17,006 bases of DNA from Hirudo medicinalis. Lineage: Eukaryota; Annelida; Clitellata; Hirudinida; Hirudinidae. Every line of letters begins with the position of its first letter. Position 1 is the first letter of the stretch. Positions 1 through 7,508 of the stretch are shown here, in pieces. The notes below the pieces were generated by a model that worked only from the letters and a program-made list of their open reading frames with translations, was not told the origin of the DNA and ran no database searches. The stretch lies in contig MPNW01001191.1 in NCBI GenBank assembly GCA_011800805.1, positions 58,049 to 75,054 on the forward strand. The letters are read 5' to 3'. A program made the translations under genes and the position numbers.

Positions 1-205
1 CACACTCTCCACACGAAATCCAATGGATATTCCGATTGTGCTCCTCCATTATTGTACCAGTCACGATGATGTCGTCCAGGTACTCTGTACATCCTTGTAA
101 TCCCGCGAGCATGCCATCCAGAGCCTCCGTGCTGCCATCGTGAAAAGCGGAAGTCTTAACCATTAGACCATGAGGGAGCACATGAGTGCGAGCGGTAGCC
201 AGAGG
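1..205 (-). pseudogene. Ty3/gypsy-type reverse transcriptase fragment
   Basis: Read on the minus strand, this stretch encodes the palm region of an LTR-retrotransposon reverse transcriptase. The order is LPHGL (in place of the usual LPFGL), then about 30 residues with a MLAGLQG segment, then the catalytic box YLDDIIVTG followed by EEH a few residues later. That spacing is typical of Ty3/gypsy polymerases, where the two aspartates of the Y-DD box bind metal. The frame is open from about 205 to the window edge, but an in-frame TAG lies just upstream in its own direction and the residues before LPHGL do not match the family. It is therefore a degraded scrap. The rest of the element, if present, lies outside the window. 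No LTR is visible. Confidence 0.75.
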
Positions 206-790
206 CCTTTTATAGTCGACATTCTATTGTCTTCTGGCGCGCTCCACTTTGATTAGCTCTCACCACAACAATGTCGGTCACACATAATCCTGCGACTGTT
301 TTCCTTTCTTGTCATTTTTTTCTCCATCTAGAATGCTAGGATTTAAAACAGGGATAACCTAGAAACTAAATCTTCGTCAGAATAGGATAAGGCCAGATGC
401 TGTCATCGGAATCGTGCAAAGATCCATCATTATCACACAAACACATGGAGTTCCAAAATGTGAACATAAATGCGCATTTATTAATTTAATTTATTTTAAT
501 TTATTACTAATTTCTCAAAAAATGTTTTGAGTACTTCTGGGACAAATATTATTAAAAAAAATAGGACTTGAGGTTCAAATGCAAATGAACCAATGTAGTT
601 ATAGGTTTAAATCAGATGAATATGTTTCGACTCACGAAAGTTTAAAAAGTTATTTTCGGTCTGCGGTGCTAGCTCACAGACTGAATGGTGTAGCGACAGC
701 GAGAACGACGACGAAGACGAGTTCGCTACAAAGTTTATTTGCAACACCGTCAACAATGTTCCGACTGACAACATAACTGCTGGAGTAGCA
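206..790. other. non-coding, no recognisable element
   Basis: AT-rich flank with no family match on either strand. A 65-codon open frame at 579-776 has a low-complexity threonine/serine-rich end and no recognisable motif, so I do not treat it as a gene. Confidence 0.5.
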
Positions 791-794
791 GCCA

Positions 795-945
795 GTGTTA
801 TTTCAGTTAAGACTTTTCAGTTAGAGTTTGAGTTACAGTTAGTACTTTCCAGTTACAGTTAAAGTTACAGTTAACTTTGCACTATCTTTCCACTTTTCAG
901 TTACAACTTTCCAGTTATCAGTTGCAGTTACAGTTACTGAACACA
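795..945 (+). repeat. degenerate CAGTTA repeat block 1
   Basis: About ten copies of CAGTTA, many in back-to-back pairs (CAGTTACAGTTA) and joined by short TTTC- or AAAG-containing spacers, lie in 150 bases, all in one orientation. The copies are irregularly spaced, unlike a clean microsatellite. Subterminal repeats of this sort are common near the ends of hAT-type DNA transposons, where transposase binds, but no terminal inverted repeat is visible here. A second block in the same orientation lies at 1930-2076. Confidence 0.7.
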
Positions 946-1281
946 ACTTTTCAATGTGACCATTTTACAATTGTGTACTTAGGTAGTTATTTTCTTAACC
1001 ACAACGTGCAATCCAATTTACACAGTGTGCAAATTGAAGCTGAATCACATGTGTAAGATTTCAAGTAATTCTAACATTTTTATTCTAATTAAAAATAATA
1101 AATTTAATTAAAATTAATTCTACAAATTTTAAGCCTGTAAGCATAAGCCATGAATGAACTATCAAATGCAAATCAATATNCCACAACGGGTGAGTTGTGT
1201 TATTGTTCTAAAACATAAAATGAAACTCAAACGAAACCTAAGAATAGAAACAAAAAAGTGGAACAAATAGAAAACAATATT
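946..1281. other. non-coding AT-rich spacer
   Basis: No coding or element signal was recognised between the first CAGTTA block and the first SINE copy. One unresolved base (n) lies at 1180. Confidence 0.5.
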
Positions 1282-1460
1282 GGCGTGCAGGTTGGCCGAA
1301 TGGGTTAAGTTCCTGCATACGCCGGTAATGGCAACAGTCGTAATGTGTCGCGTTCGAAAGCCAGCCTGCACTGCCGCAAGCACCCTTGGGAAGGGAGCGC
1401 TGCATAAATGGTTGACAAGAAGCGCCTCTGACGCTATGCATACGGCGCTATATAAATGAA
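1282..1460 (+). mobile_element. tRNA-derived SINE, copy 1 (LINE-type tail)
   Basis: The head is a degenerate tRNA. A 7-base acceptor-like arm GTGCAGG (1285-1291) pairs perfectly with CCTGCAC (1365-1371). An A-box-like TGGCCGAATGG starts at 1293 and a B-box-like GTTCGAAAGCC lies at 1352-1362. The head is about 20 bases longer than a normal tRNA, as in class II tRNAs (Leu/Ser) with a long variable arm. A short body follows, with GCGCTGCATAAATG at 1397-1410, then a tail at 1422-1460 that matches the 3' end of the LINE at 16652-16690 (36 of 39 positions, opposite orientation). The head is about 85% identical to copy 2 by hand count. RNA polymerase III would transcribe it from the internal boxes, and it would depend on LINE reverse transcriptase to move. 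Target-site duplications are not clear. Confidence 0.85.
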
Positions 1461-1929
1461 GTACATTTACATATTGTACAAAAAAATGTAGCAGAAGAAC
1501 AAATCATAACATAGTTACAATGAAGTAATGAAAAAACAACAACATTTAATCAAGAAATTTAAACAAAACAATCTTCATAACACTTCAAAAACATGGCAGT
1601 GATGAAACCAATTAGTTATTTGCTGCTGTGTTGTCATACATTTTGTTCATTTAAAAAAAACCCAGAAAATTCTAAACTCTTTGAAGCCTTATTGTGCTTT
1701 CTGACCGACATGATCACCACGTAACGAGAAAACCCTCTCACAGTAAGCTTGAGAGGCAGGTGTTTTATACGAAATCCTGAGTTATTGGTGTTAGTAATGG
1801 GTAAAGAATTGCTGAATAGTTGGTAATTGTCAAAATTTACAGCAGGAGTGACGACTAACAAAACGATAGCGTAAGGTAAAAAAGTCTGCGGAAAATTGTT
1901 TACGTAATAAAGTAATGCTGATATAAAAA
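1461..1929. other. non-coding spacer
   Basis: No recognised gene or element. A minus-strand open frame of 75 codons at 1634-1861 has no family features. Confidence 0.5.
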
Positions 1930-2076
1930 GTTCAGTTAACTGATTGGACTTTCCAGTTAATCAGTTACTATTTTCAAGTTATAGTTATTTGGGCGCGGTC
2001 AGTTATAGTTACAGTTACGGTTAACTGATTTGGTTTCCGTCAGTTATTAGAGTTTTCAGTTACAGTTATAGTTAAT
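1930..2076 (+). repeat. degenerate CAGTTA repeat block 2
   Basis: About eight CAGTTA copies plus several near copies (AGTTATAGTTA, GGTTAACTGA) lie in 147 bases, in the same orientation as the block at 795-945. The block ends beside a perfect 21-base palindrome at 2086-2106. Together they may mark the ends or subterminal regions of a decayed DNA transposon, or one block split by later insertions that include the SINE at 1282. Confidence 0.65.
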
Positions 2077-2085
2077 ATAATTAAC

Positions 2086-2106
2086 TATGCTGCTAGTAGC
2101 AGCATA
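2086..2106. repeat. 21-base perfect inverted repeat
   Basis: TATGCTGCTA and TAGCAGCATA are perfect reverse complements separated by a single G. The palindrome directly follows the second CAGTTA block and could be a transposon terminal hairpin. No partner copy was found in the window. Confidence 0.8.
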
Positions 2107-2386
2107 TCGACTTAGCCGGAAGAGTAGGAGAGACCAGAAGGGAAGGATGCCCTGACGCAGCTTCTTAAATAGCCAGTCTGGACAAAAAGAATGTCCACAG
2201 ACAAAGCTTACCCGCAAGCTTAAGGGATAATGATAGGGGTTCAACACGTGAATATGATGCATTTGCGGTCCTACAATGGACTATCCCTTATGACTTATGT
2301 CAAGATATTGAAATACAGTGGTCGTCAGAAGAGCGCCGCATTTTTTCGCGTAACTTAGGTAAGTAAATTTTGTTATATAATACATT

Positions 2387-2590
2387 GGCGTGCAGGTTGG
2401 CCGAATGCGTTGCGTTCCTGCATGCGGTCGTAATAGCAACAGTCCTGATGTGTCGTGTTCGCAACCCAGCCTGCACCGCCAGGGAGCGCCCTCGGGTAGG
2501 GGCGCTATATAAATGGTAGATCGACTAAAAAGTGCCTTCGCATCCCATTGGGATACAAAAGGCACTCAAAAGATCGGCTAAATACATGAA
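2387..2590 (+). mobile_element. tRNA-derived SINE, copy 2 (hairpin tail)
   Basis: The head has the same design as the copy at 1282. GTGCAGG (2390-2396) pairs with CCTGCAC (2470-2476), the A-box-like TGGCCGAATGCG starts at 2398, and the B-box-like GTTCGCAACCC lies at 2457-2467. The body ends in GGGGCGCTATATAAATGGT near 2499-2517. The tail then differs from copy 1. It contains a nested hairpin: AGTGCCTT (2531-2538) pairs with AAGGCACT (2559-2566), and inside it ATCCC (2542-2546) pairs with GGGAT (2550-2554). The sequence runs on to AAGATCGGCTAAATAC. The same tail, partly decayed, is present at 10540-10605. Confidence 0.85.
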
Positions 2591-2756
2591 AATATAATTA
2601 AAACATCACTACGAAATATTTTAATAAAGTTAAAAACGAATTTATTATATGTTTTAACAGGAAATGCAAATTGTCATATCTTTAAGATCGGTTCCACGTA
2701 TTTGCATAATTAATATTAATGCCGTTAAACATTCCCATGCCTCAAGACAGGATAGA

Positions 2757-3150
2757 CAGCTGGAATGGGCAAAACATATGGTTGATTTAAACATTTAAAT
2801 TAAATTAATGACTTTACGGAAGTCAGTAATTATTCTAGTCGAAACAAAGTTTAACATCTATGATTCTGATGGGTGCCAAAATTACTGGCACGATTTACAG
2901 ATGCAGTAAGAGGTATACTGCAGTAGAAAATTCGGAGAGGTTCCGTGATGGTAAAGAGAGGATTTTCAGCATGCGGTCAGACAGAATTAGCTTTTCTGAG
3001 AGGAAAACAGGCTTCCAAAGACTGACTCAATACTATCTTTAGTATTCTCACTCACTTTGCTAAGATTCACCATGAAAATGACTTTGATTTCCATCTAGAT
3101 ACACCTCAAAGGAAACGATAGATTTTTTCTTCCTGAGTGCCATGGAAAGG
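2757..3150 (+). pseudogene. Tc1-like transposase remnant, short copy
   Basis: This segment aligns base for base with the middle of the Tc1-like pseudogene at 7509-8290. CTGGAATG-GCAAAACATATGG at 2760 matches 7866, ATCTATGATTCTGATGG at 2855 matches 7947, GAGAGGATTTTCAGCATGC matches 8033, and the stretch around CACCATGAAAAT at 3068 matches 8128. It covers only the catalytic-core half. The DxAPxHTS region is compressed by deletion to a few residues (HLDTP) followed by a stop. A 60-codon open frame at 2860-3042 is just part of this remnant. It lies downstream of the NRF1 gene's last exon, in opposite orientation. It is dead, and useful mainly as a second family member. Confidence 0.8.
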
Positions 3151-3794
3151 GCTGCGTGTTCTGCAAACTTAAACCCTATATCCTATACCCTATACTCATG
3201 AATGTTTACAACTGTGCCTAATTTCAACAAAATCCAAGATGTTGTGTTGATTTGACATGGAACGCCCCAATTGTCAAAAATTATAATAAATTTAAGAATT
3301 CATGAAAAAATTAAAAGTTGCATCATATTGAAAAAATGCACTTCAATATATGGAGTATATATTAGATCTTAATTCATAGGTTTTGGTTGGATAGTATTTA
3401 GTTCTCAAATTATCTAAAAGATATTCTACAAGTTGGAGCTTCACCCTTCAGATACGACCCATTTTTCTCTCTCCCATGATGTCTTATCACTTTTAATTCG
3501 TGTTATTGTTTTGTCCAATAAATCAGGTAAAATCAAAATCAAATCAACTTAACAAATTCAAAATACTTAGATTCCATTACTAGTGCAAGCTGCAAAAGGA
3601 TAGGAACTACAAATTAATAATAAGATTATTATTATTACTAATAATAATAATAAAATAAGATACAAATTGACTGCCATGATAAAACAATACAATCCCAATC
3701 AAGCGAATAAGAAAAGTCATGCAGTGGTTAGAACAGAATAAAATGGGAGTCTTGATAACAGTTGATTTGTATTGACTTGCATTTTGACCAAATC
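3151..3794. other. 3' flank of the NRF1 gene, AT-rich
   Basis: This region should contain the 3' untranslated region of the minus-strand NRF1 gene. On that strand an ATTAAA hexamer at 3492-3497, about 300 bases past the stop codon, is a possible polyadenylation signal, but AT-richness makes chance occurrence likely. Short CCTATA-type repeats lie at 3174-3199 and an imperfect TAA/TTA repeat at about 3616-3655. No further coding exon was recognised. Confidence 0.4.
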
Positions 3795-3956
3795 TTAACT
3801 TTTGGTGTCAGAGTTGAGACAAACATTGGCAGTAACTGCTATGTTGTCATCACTTTGAAAGAGCTTTGTGTTCACAGCCAAACTTGATGGAAATGAATTG
3901 ATGTGGCCACTGGACATTTCAAAAGGATATGTTCTCTTACATGTTAAATGGATCAC
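3795..3956 (-). CDS. NRF1: NRF1 coding exon 7 (C-terminus, stop)
   Basis: Residues 346-398 and a TAA stop at 3795-3797. The reading frame begins VIHLTCK after the acceptor CAGGAAAG and ends LNSDTKS. A segment with FPSSL, LFQ and NIAVTANV lines up loosely with the vertebrate C-terminal region (IPVSM, LAQ, PVQVAMAPV), which is why I assign it here. The acceptor is not certain. The stronger-looking CAG five bases upstream would put a TGA in frame with the chosen donor, so I use the second AG (start 3956), which keeps phase 0. A different donor in exon 6, or an unseen small exon, could change the join. This is the least secure exon of the gene. Confidence 0.55.
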   Translation of the reverse strand: MIHLTCKRTYPFEMSSGHINSFPSSLAVNTKLFQSDDNIAVTANVCLNSDTKS

Positions 3957-4368
3957 CTTTCCTGAAAAAGTAAATTACAATTTTTGTCGCTCACCATAAA
4001 GCAGCACCTAACTTGTGAGAGAAATATTTTGAAAAAAAAAGAAAATATTCTTAAATCTTTAAGAAGGAAATTGCAAACGTTGTTGAATATATTGTCCTGA
4101 AACAATTTCCACTAAATTAGGAAAACTTAAGAAACCATAATATAATATTTACTTTGATCACTGTGAACATCTGGGGCAATCATTGAGTTTGATTCTTCGA
4201 ATTCCTTTTTAACCTATTTAAAGGTGATTTGCACTAAATTGCATATTTATTAACTGTTTTATTTCTGAATTAATCATTTAATTCAATTCAAATTATGAGA
4301 CTTATGGCAAAGTAATTTCAATACCCTAAACAATTCCACTAAGAATCAAACAATAAAAACATATCAAC

Positions 4369-4698
4369 CTCCAGTACTTTGCTTAAAGCTTCATTTATAG
4401 GGTGTTGTTGCTCAGCTGCAGTTGGCTTGTTTTTCACAATAGCAATTCCAGATGTATCCAACTGAACTATTTTGATAGTTCCATCTGGAGCCGTAACATG
4501 CTGCACAACAATTGTGGAAGGATCATCTTTTGCCTTAAGGCAATTGTCAAGATAATTTTTTATTGAAGAGCAATTGATCTGTTGTGATTGGTGACCCATT
4601 ATGAAATTCTGTGACGTAGTTATATCTAGCAGATCTTCTCTATTATGGTGATTATAACAACTTTTCACTATTTTTCTAAGAGCCAGAGTCCAGGAGGT
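4369..4698 (-). CDS. NRF1: NRF1 coding exon 6 (end of DNA-binding core, start of activation region)
   Basis: The longest exon, residues 236-345. It opens after a clear acceptor (TAATTTCAG) with TSWTLALRKIVKSCY and HNREDLLD, which match the end of the vertebrate DNA-binding/dimerisation domain (SWTQALRTIVKNCY, GREDLL). About 35 divergent residues follow. Then residues 299-315, VVQHVTAPDGTIKIVQL, match the vertebrate VVQTFSNPDGTVSLIQV, the start of the activation region. The long glutamine/alanine/threonine-rich stretch of vertebrates is absent or reduced to a few residues (AEQQHPINEAL). The donor is GAG|GTTGAT, a weak match to consensus. AAA|GTACTG, 9 bases earlier, is an alternative in the same phase. 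Confidence 0.88.
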
Positions 4699-4858
4699 CT
4701 GAAATTACAAGGTTATTAAAATCAAATTCAGCTGAAAATTGGTGGGACATCAACCCACACACCTTTTTATATCTAAAATCATTCAAATACATAAAGCAAC
4801 TCAAAAATAGCTCCTAAGAGTCCGTCCTAATCATCTAGTTATGAAATGGACGTTAATC

Positions 4859-4877
4859 AAACACACACACACACACA
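4859..4877. repeat. AC dinucleotide microsatellite
   Basis: About nine CA/AC units inside intron 5 of NRF1, about 30 bases downstream of the exon 5 donor on the minus strand. It creates a false open-frame extension rich in V and C past the exon end. Confidence 0.9.
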
Positions 4878-4906
4878 GCTCCTAAGAAGCATATTATTGC
4901 TCTGAC

Positions 4907-5065
4907 CTCCCTCTTTGCCCCTTCATTTCTGACATCACTCCTGACATTGGCCCAAGGAACATCAACAGGCCACCAAGTAGGCCTACATTCTGGCTTTCCC
5001 CATCCAGGTTTACTCTTTCCAGTGGAATACTTGAGCATCTCTGGAATGAAATATCTCAGCTGTGC
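4907..5065 (-). CDS. NRF1: NRF1 coding exon 5 (DNA-binding core)
   Basis: Residues 183-235, in the most conserved part of the protein. It starts AQLRYFIPEMLKYSTG after acceptor TTGAGCAG. It then has KPGWGKPEC, a tryptophan pair in PTWWPVDVPW, and ANVRSDVRNEG, all lining up at equal length with human NRF1 (GKPGWGKESC, PIWWPEDIPW, ANVRSDVRTEE). The exon is 53 codons with phase 0 at both ends. The donor is GAG|GTCAGA. It has a pyrimidine at +3, but the length-exact alignment across the join (AKRE then TSWT) leaves little room for another boundary. The alternative reading runs on into the AC microsatellite and loses homology. Confidence 0.95.
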
Positions 5066-5289
5066 CTGCTCAAGATTAAATGTTTGTTCACGGACATGTT
5101 TATTTTAAATGATTAATGAGTACATTTTATATCTACGATGCATTATGATACCCAAGCTAGCTCATTGTGCCTTGGGAACACTTATTATTATTTAAATAGT
5201 TAAGCACCTCTGATGCCAAGCATATGCATACACAACTTGAACTGTTCCCTATATAAATATTACATTGCAGGGAGGAACTTATAAATGAC

Positions 5290-5439
5290 CTGCGTCATTC
5301 TTTCCAGTGATGTAGGTATTCCCTCCACACAAAGAGGCGGCAACTCAAAGAGGTCACTTTGACCAGATTCTGTCCGATTGGTTTGTTGCAACATTAACTT
5401 CTCCAGGTCATTTACAATGTTCAACTTTCGACCTTTAAT
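5290..5439 (-). CDS. NRF1: NRF1 coding exon 4 (DNA-binding core)
   Basis: Residues 133-182, 50 codons. NIVNDLEKLM matches vertebrate SMILEDLESAL. After a divergent, probably looped stretch, ELPPLCVEGIPTSLERMTQ matches ELPPLTIDGIPVSVDKMTQ. The end is fixed because MTQ must join AQLR of exon 5 exactly as in human, which sets the donor as CAG|GTCATT. The start is chosen at ATTAAAGG after acceptor CATTAAAG, giving a length-exact alignment (GIIKGRKLNIV). A second AG, seven bases on (start 5432), would pair with a phase-1 donor in exon 3 and remove one residue net. Confidence 0.92.
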
Positions 5440-5594
5440 CTTTAATGTAAATTATTAAACCATTAAAAGATTATTTTTAATTGTAAGATTTACATTGTAA
5501 ATACACAAAAGTGAATTCATTAAATTTTTATAAAGTAGCTCTGAACAAATTTTTCTTCAAATTCTCAATAATTCAACTATTTCAGTTCACTAAC

Positions 5595-5724
5595 AATTCC
5601 TTCTAAAGGCTGGGAACCATACACTCTGAAAGAACCAGCTTGATTTAATTTAGGAGAGCAACAGACAATTACAGCCTGCTGACCAACACGAACAATGTAT
5701 TCTTCCATCAAGCAACACAGTTTT
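5595..5724 (-). CDS. NRF1: NRF1 coding exon 3 (DNA-binding core)
   Basis: Residues 90-132, with the split arginine 89 completed by its first base. After a pyrimidine-rich acceptor (TTTTTTTTGTAG) it reads KLCCLMEEYIVRVGQQAVIV, close to vertebrate KLRATLDEYTTRVGQQAIVL. CCSPKLNQAGSFRVYGSQPLE then matches CISPSKPNPVFKVFGAAPLE. The first base plus the last two of exon 2 make AGA (Arg), giving LLRKL as in human, which confirms the phase-2 join. The donor is placed at ATT|GTTAGT. A|GTGAAC six to seven bases later is an alternative and would use the second acceptor of exon 4. Confidence 0.92.
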
Positions 5725-6000
5725 CTACAAAAAAAAATTAATGCAAAATCATTATTAATTTTTAAATTTCAAATTTCTAATCAAAATTGTTTTGAAATAT
5801 TAATGCAAGCAGAAAATAAATGTAAAGGTATAAGCCTGCAAATAGAGACAATCTTAAAAAAAGTTTTTAGTGAAGTAGGTAGAACTATCCCAATCTAAGG
5901 TATCTAAACTAAATGCCTATAATTCTAATATAAATGGGTCATGGAATAAATTGACCAAAGGCTTCATTTTGAAATAAATAAATATAATATATGTATATTA
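5725..6000. other. 3' end of NRF1 intron 2
   Basis: AT-rich intron sequence upstream of exon 3 (minus strand). On the plus strand a 67-codon open frame overlaps exon 3 antisense. It is a shadow without family features. Confidence 0.6.
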
Positions 6001-6559
6001 GATTGGTCCACATTATGGAGATAATTTTTTTGGTCTGATTTCAGTGCACATGAGCTCATTTTTTTCATTTTCCAATATAGTCAATGTACAAAAAAGTTCC
6101 TTAATAACTTAACATTTAGAGGTTGCTCAATGACCTAAAAGATTACAAAATATTGGCCATTTCTTCCAGTACAATAAAGTGACTTGTAGGGTCTTTTCAA
6201 TTATTATTGAAATATTTTAATAAAATTAAAATTAATTTAATCGTTTAACATTTATCAATATTTTTCTAATATCAATACTTAAATTTATTTGGGAAATTAT
6301 TTAAAAATATATAACAAAATGTTTTATCTTTGTTACAGTACATAATGAATGAAGCTATGAGGTAATATACTTCTTTAAGTTTTGTTTGTGATTATTTGTG
6401 AGAATAATGGAGATAGAATCAATTCAAATACAGAAATATTTGTTCATTAATGATTAATTGTTGGAGAAGTTCTCTTATTATATGTAATTATTATAATTAT
6501 ATAAATAATTATATGTAAATGTAGTGAAATCAATGGGACTCTACGTGGCAGCTGCTTGA

Positions 6560-6890
6560 CAAGCTAAGGATCAACTTTGCATCATCCCCCTCTGCAAAAG
6601 AAGAACCCTCTTTACCCTCAGAAATAAATATATAATTTTCTGAGGCACTGATTGAGAGGAAGGAAAATCCACTTCTTTATTGGCAGGCCAAGAAGGAAAG
6701 CTACCTTGTATTATATGAGATAGCTATGAAATATCTTCCTATTCTGGACAACTCTGTAACTTCGGTAAGAGTAGTGTCCCGAACGAATAATATCGGTAGC
6801 AACAGTAGATGCAGGATGTCAAATAGCAATCTTCATAAACTTCTTGTGTCGGGTTGTGAACACAAGAAGTTTCAAGTTCTGCTGAATAAA
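6560..6890 (+). pseudogene. hAT transposase C-terminal (dimerisation) fragment
   Basis: A plus-strand frame from about 6650 to 6880 encodes EALIERKENPLLYWQ, then KKESYLVLYEIAMKYLPIL, then VTSVRVVS and a basic RCRMSNSNLHKLL. This is the order of the hAT family C-terminal domain: a WW-like NPL-YW segment, L--IA-KYL-IPATSV-SERVFS, then a basic stretch and a short NL--LLFL helix. The signature SVPSERVFS is eroded to SVRVVS. More than 75 codons stay open, though an in-frame stop lies upstream at about 6637-6645. The N-terminal and catalytic parts are missing. It differs from the hAT element in intron 1, so it is a separate insertion. Confidence 0.75.
6837..6872. repeat. 13-base perfect inverted repeat with 10-base loop
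   Basis: AAACTTCTTGTGT (6837-6849) and ACACAAGAAGTTT (6860-6872) are perfect reverse complements separated by CGGGTTGTGA. It sits at the end of the hAT fragment's coding frame. Confidence 0.9.
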
Positions 6891-7508
6891 GCTTGAATTA
6901 CTCTATTTGTGTGTTTGTTATAAGAAAGTAACTACTAAAAAAACTACAATGTTATCTGCATACCAACAATAGGATATGTGATGGTTAAGCAATTTAACTC
7001 AATATATCAATATTTTTAAAAGATATATTAATAAGTGAAATCAATAATTTGTCAAAATATTGGCAACCTTAGTTTGCAACAAGCTTCTCCTTGAACCTTT
7101 TCAGGAGTCCTGACCAACCATTAATCAAACCAATGTGCCCCTTTTAGATGATTCTCAAATTTCTGAGTCACTGCTTCAGCCACTTAAACTCTGAAGTAGG
7201 CTTCATTTTGCAGTTTTTCTTATGGGCCAATATTTCATATTTCAGTAGTTTTCATATCGAGAAAATTATGAGGAAATTATTGAATTGTGCCTTGCAAGTG
7301 TCCCAACATATAATCTAACATGATAAATCTTCACGTTCATTGAGCAATCTTAAAATATTATCCAAAACACCTAAGAATTTGCACAAATGTTGCTTTTCAT
7401 AAAAGGAACAAAATTAAAAACTGTGAAACATTGAATTTAAAAAAAAAATTGGACCACTCTAATGAACAGTCAAGTAAAACAAATTAAAAGTTATGTTTTT
7501 CTAAGAAC

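Larger units (their letters stand above)
6001..7459. mobile_element. TA-flanked inverted-repeat element (Tc1/mariner-like ends)
   Basis: GATTGGTCCA (6001-6010) and the reverse complement of TGGACCACTC (7450-7459), GAGTGGTCCA, match at 9 of 10 bases, and each is flanked outside by TA. Both ends continue into an AT/T-rich run. About 110-125 bases inward, a second matched pair occurs: TTGCTCAATGA at 6123-6133 and its complement TCATTGAGCAA at 7337-7347. Paired outer and inner conserved blocks, a TA target and a length of 1459 bp all fit the Tc1/mariner superfamily. No mariner transposase was found inside. The interior holds a hAT-derived coding scrap instead. The alternative is that 7335-7470 is the left repeat of the Tc1 pseudogene at 7509, and the TA flanks are chance in AT-rich DNA. 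Confidence 0.5.

Noticed and set aside
1..205. Endogenous virus copy
   Set aside because: Only a Ty3/gypsy-type polymerase scrap is visible, with no envelope or other viral gene, so an LTR retrotransposon is the simpler call.
579..776. 65-codon open frame as a gene
   Set aside because: Low complexity, no motif, no splice context.
1282..1375. A functional class II tRNA gene
   Set aside because: It has A- and B-like boxes and a paired acceptor, but no proper anticodon arm. A second copy lies at 2387, and a LINE-type tail follows. It is a SINE head.
795..2076. CAGTTA blocks as a CRISPR-like array
   Set aside because: Units are six bases, irregularly spaced, with no constant repeat-spacer structure.
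2281..2565. 94-codon minus-strand open frame as a gene
   Set aside because: It lies antisense across SINE copy 2. The apparent protein is a translation of the SINE.
3504..3530. AATAAA near 3520 as the NRF1 polyadenylation signal
   Set aside because: It is on the plus strand, but the gene is on the minus strand.
4853..4906. Continuation of NRF1 exon 5 past GAG to a V/C-rich end
   Set aside because: Homology stops exactly at the donor and the extension translates an AC microsatellite. Exon 6 continues the NRF1 alignment at equal length.
5695..5898. Plus-strand 67-codon frame as a gene
   Set aside because: It overlaps NRF1 exon 3 on the opposite strand and has no family features.
6837..6872. 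Hairpin as a bacterial-type terminator
   Set aside because: The window is clearly animal nuclear DNA. There is no T-run or operon context, and the hairpin lies in transposon sequence.
7216..7223. TTCTTATG as the partner target duplication of the hAT right end at 12955
   Set aside because: It is over 5 kb away, with exon 2 and several other elements between and no terminal repeat beside it. A chance 8-base match.
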